Shown here: piece after piece, positions 1 to 5,116 of the stretch
Layout of the letters: every line of letters starts with the position of its first letter
How positions within the stretch are numbered: the first letter of the stretch is position 1
Source of the DNA: an uncultured Prevotella sp.
GTDB lineage: Bacteria; Bacteroidota; Bacteroidia; Bacteroidales; Bacteroidaceae
Assembly (NCBI GenBank): GCA_958369755.1
Contig: CATXJC010000054.1
Coordinates: 1 to 11,199 of the forward strand
Length of the DNA: 11,199 nt
Reading direction: 5' to 3'
Program-made: the position numbers and the translations under genes
Notes under the pieces: model-generated
Told to the model about the DNA's origin: nothing
Seen by the model: the letters and a program-made list of their open reading frames with translations, nothing else
Databases searched by the model: none

Positions 1-107
1 CTCTTCTGAAAAAGTATGAGTTGCGGGGCGCAAAACGGCGAGTTAGATTGTTTAACAGGTTTCGGATTGAAAGCGTGCTGAAAATCGCGCCTTATCACAC
101 GCTGAAA

Positions 108-139
108 TTTGGTGGTATCGGGAAATTGGCGTATCTTTG
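108..139 (+). promoter_or_regulatory. Bacteroidetes-type promoter upstream of the HU-like remnant
   Basis: TTTG at 108-111 (-33 element) and TATCTTTG at 132-139 (-7 element, consensus TAnnTTTG) are separated by 20 bp, the normal spacing for the Bacteroidetes primary sigma factor. Transcription would start near 146, giving a leader of about 88 nt that contains the heptamer array before the ATG at 234. Confidence 0.75.
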
Positions 140-178
140 CACTGTCGTTCAAAGAAAGGCTTGTGCACCCCGCCAAGT

Positions 179-220
179 CAACATTCAACATTCAACACTA
201 TTAATTTAACATTCAACATT
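179..220 (+). repeat. heptamer tandem array 1 (CAACATT family), 6 units
   Basis: Six consecutive 7-base units: CAACATT, CAACATT, CAACACT, then the degenerate ATTAATT and TAACATT, then CAACATT. The 7-base register is kept even through the diverged units. The array ends 13 nt before the ATG of the HU-like remnant, separated by an A-rich spacer. The same unit, in the same orientation relative to the following gene, occurs before luxS and before the DUF3098 gene. Confidence 0.85.
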
Positions 221-233
221 AAAACTAAAGATC

Positions 234-404
234 ATGGAAGTAAAAGGAACATTAAAATATCGTAAAGTACAGCGCACACCTCAGACTGGTGAAAACGCAG
301 GTAAGAAGAAGTGGTATACTACTTCGGTAACCAACCGAAGCCCCCGGTGCATCACGCATCGGGGGCTTTTTTACTTTTTTACCTTTAAAAGCCTTTTTCC
401 TTAA
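234..404 (+). pseudogene. truncated HU-like DNA-binding protein (5' remnant)
   Basis: The frame encodes 56 residues. The first 34 or so (starting MEVKGTLKYRKVQ and including KKKWYTTSVTN) look like the N-terminus of the Bacteroidetes HU-like/HU-HIG nucleoid proteins, which are usually well over 90 residues; this is by memory of the family, not a search. From about residue 35 (near base 336) the homology stops and the frame reads into a strong terminator hairpin (338-372) and its T-tract, giving low-complexity residues up to a TAA at 402-404. The promoter, leader and start codon are intact. I infer an internal deletion that removed most of the gene and joined its 5' end to its own or another terminator. 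An assembly error or a short expressed peptide are the alternatives. Multi-copy HU-like genes are common in Bacteroides and Prevotella. Confidence 0.6.
338..372 (+). terminator. rho-independent terminator
   Basis: A GC-rich stem of about 13 bp (338-350 with 356-368, including one G-U pair) closes a 5-nt loop (ATCAC) and is followed by a T run to 372. It lies inside the open frame of the HU-like remnant and about 46 bases before the mtnN promoter, which it insulates. Confidence 0.9.
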
Positions 405-417
405 AAACTCCTTAAAC

Positions 418-451
418 TTTGCTACTCTCTGCAATATTTTTAGTAACTTTG
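418..451 (+). promoter_or_regulatory. promoter of mtnN-luxS
   Basis: TTTG at 418-421 and TAACTTTG at 444-451 match the Bacteroidetes -33/-7 consensus with a 22-bp spacer. Predicted start near 458 leaves a leader of about 16 nt before the mtnN ATG at 474. No separate promoter is visible in front of luxS, so this probably drives both genes. Confidence 0.75.
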
Positions 452-473
452 CACCCAAAAGTTAGTATACAAG

Positions 474-1172
474 ATGAAAATAGGAATTATCGTTGCGATG
501 GACAAGGAGTTCGCGCAACTCAAAACATTATTGACCGAATCGCAGGTTGAGAGAAAAAATTATAAAGACTTCGTTATCGGAAAGATAGGCAATAACGAGG
601 TGGTGATGCAACAATGCGGCATCGGTAAGGTGAACAGTACCATAGGTGCCGTGGAAATGATTGACAACTATCACCCAGACCTTGTTATCTCTTCTGGCGT
701 GGCTGGAGGCGCTGATATCAACCTCAACGTGACTGAGGTGGTGGTGGCAACCAACTGCGTTTACCACGATGCCTACTGCGGCGAGGAATGCGAATTCGGA
801 CAGATTCTGGGCATGCCTGCTTCCTTCAAAACACCTAAGGAATATGTGGAGAAGGCACTCGCCATCAACAACCTGCCGGGCAATAGGCACCCGAAGATCC
901 ACGCCGGACAGATTGTGAGCGGCGAATGGTTTGTAGACAGCAAGGAGAAGATGCGCTCTATCCTGGAACACTTCCCTCAGGCGATGGCGGTGGATATGGA
1001 GAGCAGCTCTATCGCCCAGACCTGCCACATCTACAAGACGCCTTTCATCTCCTTCCGCATCATCAGCGATGTACCGCTGAAAGATACCAAGGCACAGCAG
1101 TATTTCGACTTCTGGGCTAAAATGGCTGAAGGCTCTTTCAATGTTACCAAGGCTTTCCTCGAAAGTCTTTAG
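474..1172 (+). CDS. mtnN: 5'-methylthioadenosine/S-adenosylhomocysteine nucleosidase
   Basis: MTA/SAH nucleosidase (Pfs) hydrolyses 5'-methylthioadenosine and S-adenosylhomocysteine, releasing adenine; with SAH it yields S-ribosylhomocysteine, the LuxS substrate. It is cytoplasmic. The protein has 232 residues, the same as E. coli Pfs. The N-terminus MKIGIIVAMDKE keeps the catalytic glutamate at position 12; further hallmarks are VSSGVAGG-like ISSGVAGG at 72-79, YHDA at 97-100, AVDME at 172-176 with the substrate-binding Glu176, and ISDV at 197-200 with the catalytic Asp199. The start at 474 aligns exactly with the family N-terminus and lies 16 nt after the predicted transcription start. luxS follows after a 115-nt repeat-filled gap, so the two consecutive enzymes of the pathway are adjacent and probably co-transcribed. 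Nothing appears broken. Confidence 0.97.
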   Translation: MKIGIIVAMDKEFAQLKTLLTESQVERKNYKDFVIGKIGNNEVVMQQCGIGKVNSTIGAVEMIDNYHPDLVISSGVAGGADINLNVTEVVVATNCVYHDAYCGEECEFGQILGMPASFKTPKEYVEKALAINNLPGNRHPKIHAGQIVSGEWFVDSKEKMRSILEHFPQAMAVDMESSSIAQTCHIYKTPFISFRIISDVPLKDTKAQQYFDFWAKMAEGSFNVTKAFLESL

Positions 1173-1173
1173 A

Positions 1174-1242
1174 AGTGTTGAATGTTGAGTGTTGAATGTT
1201 GAATGATTCTTCACTCAATATTTAACACTCAACATTCAACAC
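1174..1242 (+). repeat. inverted heptamer repeat: 28-bp hairpin in the mtnN-luxS gap
   Basis: Just after the mtnN stop, four units in the reverse orientation (AGTGTTG/AATGTTG, 1174-1201) face the forward array that follows. Bases 1175-1202 pair with 1215-1242 along all 28 positions as RNA; the only two departures from Watson-Crick pairing are G-U pairs (1194:1223 and 1198:1219). The loop is 12 nt (1203-1214). There is no T-tract after the right arm, so it is not a standard intrinsic terminator. Because the right array is longer, several pairing registers are possible. Confidence 0.85.
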
Positions 1243-1278
1243 TCAACATTCAACACTCAACATTCAACATTCAACATT
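1216..1278 (+). repeat. heptamer tandem array 2 (CAACATT family), 9 units
   Basis: Nine uninterrupted 7-base units: two diverged (CAATATT, TAACACT), then seven copies of CAACATT or CAACACT. The first four units form the right arm of the hairpin at 1174-1242; the remainder should be single-stranded. The array ends 9 nt before the luxS ATG (spacer ATAAAAAAG). Confidence 0.9.
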
Positions 1279-1287
1279 ATAAAAAAG

Positions 1288-1773
1288 ATGAATAAGATTC
1301 CAAGTTTTACAATCAATCACAATAAGCTGCTCCGCGGCATCTACGTGAGCCGTAAGGACGAAGTAGGCGGAGAAGTCATCACAACATTCGATATCCGCAT
1401 GAAGGTGCCTAACCAGGAGCCTTGTCTGCACAATGGTGCCATCCATACCATCGAGCACCTGGCTGCCACTTACCTGCGCAACGACGAGGAGTGGAAGGAC
1501 CGCATCATCTACTGGGGACCGATGGGATGCCTCACAGGCAACTATCTCCTTATCAAGGGCGACCTGGAGAGCAAGGACATCGTAGAACTGATGAAGCGCA
1601 CCTTTAAGTTTATCGCCGATTTCGAGGGTGAGATTCCGGGACAGGCGGCAAAGGACTGCGGCAACTACCTGCTCCACGACCTGCCTATGGCGAAATATGA
1701 AGCCAGAAAATATCTGGATGAGGTGCTCTGCTGCATCAGGGAAGAAAACCTCATCTACCCTACCCAGGATTAG
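1288..1773 (+). CDS. luxS: S-ribosylhomocysteine lyase (AI-2 synthase)
   Basis: LuxS cleaves S-ribosylhomocysteine to homocysteine and 4,5-dihydroxy-2,3-pentanedione, the precursor of autoinducer-2. It is a small cytoplasmic metalloenzyme, normally a homodimer. The 161-residue length is typical. The metal-binding motif HTIEH is at 53-57 (His53, His57, with Glu56 as the catalytic base) and the third metal ligand is Cys124 in DCGNY; the catalytic cysteine is Cys81 in MGCLTG. The start at 1288 gives the usual N-terminus and sits 9 nt after the heptamer array. The gene follows mtnN, which makes its substrate, in the same direction and is followed by a terminator shared with the opposing transporter gene. 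All key residues are present, so an active enzyme is expected; whether AI-2 signals here or is only a by-product cannot be told from sequence. Confidence 0.97.
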   Translation: MNKIPSFTINHNKLLRGIYVSRKDEVGGEVITTFDIRMKVPNQEPCLHNGAIHTIEHLAATYLRNDEEWKDRIIYWGPMGCLTGNYLLIKGDLESKDIVELMKRTFKFIADFEGEIPGQAAKDCGNYLLHDLPMAKYEARKYLDEVLCCIREENLIYPTQD

Positions 1774-1780
1774 AAACAAA

Positions 1781-1820
1781 AAAATATGGCAAGCTTACCA
1801 CTTAAGCTTGCCATATTTTT
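1781..1820. terminator. bidirectional terminator between luxS and the BASS transporter gene
   Basis: A near-perfect inverted repeat (left arm 1781-1797, right arm 1803-1819, loop CCACT) has a T run on each strand, so it can end transcripts from both convergent genes. The stop codon (1795-1797) and last codons of the minus-strand transporter lie inside the hairpin. Confidence 0.9.
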
Positions 1821-2757
1821 CTTTATACCAAAGTTGCCAGCCATTGACCAGATTCTGCCATACTACATAGGCACCCGGTGCTACGGCAGCAAGAGGATTC
1901 AGGAAGGTGAGGGTGAGCCAGATGCCCACTACCGTATTCTTCTGTCCCAACGCCTGACCGGCACTGATACTCGCACCGAAATGCCTGCCTACCGCCTTGC
2001 CGATGGCAAACTGGAGGAGACATACCAGCAGCGGTACAAAGAGCAGCAGAAGCATCGTTACGCCCGATACCTCGGCATGGAGCATGTTGCGAACCGTTTC
2101 GCCCATCAGTATCGTGAGGTTGAAACACCACATATAAAAACCCAAATCCTTTACATTCTTCACCTTATCCACCCATTTTGGCAGGAACCGGCGGCTCAGC
2201 AAGGCAAGCAGCAGAGGCACCACCAGCACGGTAGTGACATTGCGGAACACCATCGCACTCATCATGAGGAACGATACGTCTGCCCCCTTCTCTACCATCG
2301 GGAAAAGACTCGGAATGATGATCATCGTAAAAATGTTGGCGATGACCGTATAAGTGGTCAGCGAACCGATACTGCCGCCCAACTTCTCCGTAACCACAGC
2401 CACAGCGGCTGCCGTAGGACAGATGAAGCAGATGAAGGCACCCTCGAGAATCAGTTTGGTACTGTAATCTGAACCGAACTCAAAGATGAGCACCACCATC
2501 ATCAATGCCAGCGAGGTACGGATGAGCTGGAGAATGAAATGCCACGCCTTAGGCTTCATCTCCTTGATTTCTATCTTACAGAAAGTAACATAGAGCAGTG
2601 AGAACAGCACCACCGGCATCAGACTTACCAACCTCGGACCACAATAATCGCCAATGGGCACCAGGAAGGGCACATTGGCGAATATCAGGTAGCCCAATGC
2701 TCCCATAACCAGGGAGCAGGGCAATGAAAACTTTCTAAAAAATCTCCACAAAAACAT
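1795..2757 (-). CDS. BASS-family (bile acid:sodium symporter-like) membrane transporter
   Basis: A 320-residue, very hydrophobic inner-membrane protein with about nine or ten predicted membrane segments. The segment CPTAAAVA at 113-120 and the later GQKNTVVGIW at 271-280 followed by LNPLAAVAPGAYVVWQN are typical of the BASS (bile acid:Na+ symporter-like) superfamily. The substrate cannot be inferred; bacterial members move organic anions and various acids, and bile acid itself should not be assumed. The start at 2757 is 6 bases after the typA stop, so it is almost certainly the second gene of a typA transcript; no promoter of its own is visible. There is no cleavable signal peptide. Its final residues (YGKLKW) are encoded within the bidirectional terminator stem shared with luxS. 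No frameshift or truncation is seen. Confidence 0.82.
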   Translation of the reverse strand: MFLWRFFRKFSLPCSLVMGALGYLIFANVPFLVPIGDYCGPRLVSLMPVVLFSLLYVTFCKIEIKEMKPKAWHFILQLIRTSLALMMVVLIFEFGSDYSTKLILEGAFICFICPTAAAVAVVTEKLGGSIGSLTTYTVIANIFTMIIIPSLFPMVEKGADVSFLMMSAMVFRNVTTVLVVPLLLALLSRRFLPKWVDKVKNVKDLGFYMWCFNLTILMGETVRNMLHAEVSGVTMLLLLFVPLLVCLLQFAIGKAVGRHFGASISAGQALGQKNTVVGIWLTLTFLNPLAAVAPGAYVVWQNLVNGWQLWYKEKYGKLKW

Positions 2758-2763
2758 TTCTGT

Positions 2764-4566
2764 TTAGTCTTTGTTGCTGCGCTTGCGCTTCAGGTGATCA
2801 AGCTCAATCTTGCGCATACGCATGTTCTTTGGAGTTACCTCTACGTACTCGTCCTCACGGATATACTCCAGGCACTCCTCAAGACTCATCACGGTCTTAG
2901 GAATGACGCGGGCCTTATCGTCAGAACCGGAAGCACGCACGTTGGTAAGCTGCTTAGCCTTGGTTACGTTGACTACCAGGTCGTTTTCGTGAACATGCTC
3001 ACCTACAACCTCGCCGCCGTAAACCTCCTCACCCGGGTCGATGAAGAACTTACCACGATCCTGCAGCTTATCGATGGCGTAAGCAAAGGCTGTACCGGTT
3101 TCGAGCGCAATCATGCTACCGTTAGAACGGCGGCTGATTTCACCCTTGTATGGCTGATACTCCTTGAAGCGGTGAGCCATGATAGCCTCGCCCTGAGAAG
3201 CGGTAAGCACGTTGGTACGCAGACCGATGATACCACGTGATGGGATATCGAACTCGATGTCTACACGCTCGCCCATGTTCAGCATAGAGGTCATATCACC
3301 CTTGCGGCGGGTTACCATATCAATCATCTTAGAAGCAAACTCCTCTGGTACATTGATGGTCAACTCCTCTACAGGCTCGCACTTCACACCGTCAATCTCC
3401 TTGTAGATAACCTGAGGCTGACCTACCTGGAGCTCATAGCCCTCGCGGCGCATGGTCTCGATGAGTACAGAGAGATGGAGCACACCACGGCCTGATACAA
3501 TCCACTTATCGGTAGAATCCTCGTAAGGCTGTACGCGGAGAGCGAGGTTCTTCTCGAGCTCCTTGTTCAAGCGCTCCTGGATGTGGCGTGATGTACAGAA
3601 CTTGCCTTCCTTACCGAAGAATGGTGAATCGTTGATGGTGAAGAGCATGCTCATGGTAGGCTCATCGACAGCGATTGGAGGCAGTGGCTCTGGGTTCTCG
3701 AAGTCGCAGATGGTATCACCAATCTCAAACTTCTCCAAGCCGACAACGGCACAGATATCGCCTGAATCTACATGATCGGTCTTCTTATGACCCATACCCT
3801 CGAAGGTGTGGAGCTCCTTGATCTTGGTCTTCTCCTGGGTTCCGTCGCGGTGACAGATAGTAACGTTCATGCCGTCCTTCAATGTACCACGGTGAACACG
3901 ACCTACGGCGATACGACCAGTATAAGAGCTGTAATCGAGAGATGTGATAAGGAGCTGAGGAGTACCCTCGAGCTGCTTAGGAGCTGGGATAACCTCAATA
4001 ATCTTATCGAGCAGATAATCGATATTGTCTGTTGGATGATTATAGTCCTCGCCCATCCAGCCGTTCTTGGCAGAACCGTAAACTACAGGGAAGTCGAGCT
4101 GGTCTTCTGTAGCATCGAGGTCGCACATCAGGTCGAACACCATCTCGTACACCTCTTCAGGGCGACAGTTAGGCTTATCTACCTTATTAACAACGACGAT
4201 AGGCTTCAGTCCGAGCTGCAATGCCTTCTGGAGCACGAAACGGGTCTGAGGCATCGGACCCTCGAAAGCATCGACGAGGAGGAGGCATCCGTCTGCCATG
4301 TTGAGCACGCGCTCAACCTCACCACCGAAGTCAGAGTGTCCAGGAGTATCGAGGATATTAATCTTAGTACCTTTCCAGTTGATAGATACATTCTTTGAGA
4401 GAATGGTTATACCACGCTCGCGCTCCAAATCGTTGGAATCGAGCACTTCGCCGCTGTTATCCTGGCCGTCGCGGAACAGCTTACCGGCGAGCATCATCTT
4501 GTCGACCAATGTAGTCTTACCATGGTCAACGTGTGCAATAACTGCAATGTTTCTAATGTCTTGCAT
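2764..4566 (-). CDS. typA: translational GTPase TypA/BipA
   Basis: BipA/TypA is an EF-G-like ribosome-associated GTPase involved in 50S subunit assembly and stress or low-temperature adaptation. The 600-residue length is standard. The GTPase motifs are all present: AHVDHGKTT at 11-19 (P-loop), RGITI at 51-55 (switch I), DTPGH at 73-77 (switch II), NKVDKP at 127-132 and GSAKNGW for G5. After the G domain come the EF-G-like domains and the BipA-specific C-terminal domain ending in a Lys/Arg-rich tail (KRKRSNKD). The start MQDIRNIAVIAHVDHGKTT is the canonical N-terminus, about 28 nt from the predicted transcription start. It is transcribed divergently from rpsO through overlapping promoter regions, and the BASS transporter gene follows at 6 bases. 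A ribosome-assembly GTPase head-to-head with a ribosomal protein gene fits shared growth-linked control, which is inference. Confidence 0.97.
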   Translation of the reverse strand: MQDIRNIAVIAHVDHGKTTLVDKMMLAGKLFRDGQDNSGEVLDSNDLERERGITILSKNVSINWKGTKINILDTPGHSDFGGEVERVLNMADGCLLLVDAFEGPMPQTRFVLQKALQLGLKPIVVVNKVDKPNCRPEEVYEMVFDLMCDLDATEDQLDFPVVYGSAKNGWMGEDYNHPTDNIDYLLDKIIEVIPAPKQLEGTPQLLITSLDYSSYTGRIAVGRVHRGTLKDGMNVTICHRDGTQEKTKIKELHTFEGMGHKKTDHVDSGDICAVVGLEKFEIGDTICDFENPEPLPPIAVDEPTMSMLFTINDSPFFGKEGKFCTSRHIQERLNKELEKNLALRVQPYEDSTDKWIVSGRGVLHLSVLIETMRREGYELQVGQPQVIYKEIDGVKCEPVEELTINVPEEFASKMIDMVTRRKGDMTSMLNMGERVDIEFDIPSRGIIGLRTNVLTASQGEAIMAHRFKEYQPYKGEISRRSNGSMIALETGTAFAYAIDKLQDRGKFFIDPGEEVYGGEVVGEHVHENDLVVNVTKAKQLTNVRASGSDDKARVIPKTVMSLEECLEYIREDEYVEVTPKNMRMRKIELDHLKRKRSNKD

Positions 4567-4600
4567 TTTAATTTTTACCTTAAATACTTAAATTTGGGTG

Positions 4601-4608
4601 CAAAATTA
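4601..4608 (-). promoter_or_regulatory. typA promoter (-7 element)
   Basis: On the minus strand this reads TAATTTTG, matching TAnnTTTG, with transcription expected near 4594 and the typA ATG at 4566. No good TTTG -33 box is present at the expected distance (about 4628-4634 reads TGCA or TATG on the minus strand), so the upstream element is weak or overlaps the rpsO promoter. Confidence 0.6.
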
Positions 4609-4626
4609 CAAAAAAATCCCGAAATG

Positions 4627-4658
4627 TTTGCATAATTCGGCAAAAAGTTGTATCTTTG
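4627..4658 (+). promoter_or_regulatory. rpsO promoter
   Basis: TTTG at 4627-4630 and TATCTTTG at 4651-4658 with exactly 20 bp between them: a consensus Bacteroidetes promoter. Transcription would start near 4664, giving a leader of about 87 nt before the rpsO ATG. Confidence 0.82.
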
Positions 4659-4750
4659 CACCGCATTTTTAATGAAACCGCCGTGAGGAAGGTCATCAGA
4701 TGCACAAAATTAAACATATTCATATTTTATTAAATTAAGTTTTTACAGCT
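4659..4750 (+). promoter_or_regulatory. structured rpsO leader, candidate S15 autoregulatory region
   Basis: The leader can fold into an extended stem-loop at 4663-4703: GCAT 4663-4666 with ATGC 4700-4703, ATG 4672-4674 with CAT 4694-4696, ACC 4677-4679 with GGT 4691-4693, and CC 4681-4682 with GG 4687-4688 closing a GTGA (GNRA-type) tetraloop, with small internal loops between. S15 is known to repress its own mRNA through leader structures in several bacterial phyla, using unrelated folds. That this one binds S15 is inference. The leader also holds two tiny open frames (see findings). Confidence 0.4.
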
Positions 4751-5020
4751 ATGTATTTAGACAAAGCAAAAAAAGAAGAGATCTTTAGCAAGTACGGAAA
4801 GTCTAACTCTGATACTGGTTCAGCTGAGAGCCAGATAGCATTGTTCTCATACCGTATTGCTCATTTGACGGAACATGTTAAGAAGAACCGTAAAGATTAT
4901 ACTACAACACGTGCGTTGACACAGCTTGTAGGAAAGCGTCGTGCATTGCTCGATTACTTGTATGATCGCGATATCAATCGCTATCGTGCTATCATCAAGG
5001 CCCTCGGTCTTCGTAAGTAA
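4751..5020 (+). CDS. rpsO: 30S ribosomal protein S15
   Basis: S15 is a primary 16S rRNA-binding protein of the small subunit platform. The 89-residue length is exactly typical. Family signatures are visible: TGSAESQIALFSYRI at about 22-36, the HVKKNRKDY stretch at 42-50 and the C-terminal RRALLDYLYDRDINRYRAIIKALGLRK-type helix (63-89), which supplies the rRNA contacts. The start at 4751 gives the standard MYLDKAKKEE beginning; there is no clear Shine-Dalgarno sequence, as usual in this phylum. It has its own consensus promoter and a strong terminator immediately downstream, so it appears to be mainly monocistronic. It is divergent from typA. Confidence 0.98.
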   Translation: MYLDKAKKEEIFSKYGKSNSDTGSAESQIALFSYRIAHLTEHVKKNRKDYTTTRALTQLVGKRRALLDYLYDRDINRYRAIIKALGLRK

Positions 5021-5054
5021 TCAGCTTAGGCAGACACATTGCTTAACAGAACAG

Positions 5055-5087
5055 AATCCCATCGTTCGCAAGAGCGATGGGATTTTT
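5055..5087 (+). terminator. rho-independent terminator of rpsO
   Basis: A 13-bp stem with one G-U pair (5055-5067 with 5072-5084) is closed by a GCAA tetraloop (5068-5071) and followed by T residues to 5087. It lies 35 bases after the rpsO stop and 30 bases before the next ATG. Confidence 0.9.
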
Positions 5088-5116
5088 CTTGCTTACTCAT
5101 AAATAAAAAAAAGAAT

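Larger units (their letters stand above)
1..233. other. non-coding left flank with promoter and repeat leader
   Basis: I find no convincing gene here. A forward open frame at 21-209 has no recognisable domain and runs through both a promoter and a repeat array, so I treat it as spurious. The stretch holds the promoter at 108-139 and the heptamer array at 179-220, and appears to be the upstream region and 5' leader of the HU-like remnant at 234. The first hundred bases could belong to an unrecognised upstream element cut by the window edge. Confidence 0.55.

Noticed and set aside
21..209. 62-codon open frame on the plus strand as a possible small gene
   Set aside because: It spans a consensus promoter and ends in translated repeat (NIQHSTLLI); no domain and no promoter of its own.
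528..1214. 228-codon open frame on the minus strand
   Set aside because: Antisense to mtnN, whose catalytic residues are all intact; its N-terminus is translated heptamer repeat.
1174..1278. CRISPR array
   Set aside because: The repeats are contiguous 7-base units with no spacers and no cas genes nearby.
1786..2472. 228-codon open frame on the plus strand
   Set aside because: Antisense to the BASS transporter gene, begins inside a terminator, and its translation is Gln/His/Arg-rich low complexity typical of a shadow frame.
3772..4398. 208-codon open frame on the plus strand
   Set aside because: Antisense to the GTPase domain of typA; no recognisable domain.
5039..5116. Upstream start for the AraC-type membrane regulator
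   Set aside because: The extension would be encoded by the rpsO terminator hairpin and is absent of any membrane or signal character.
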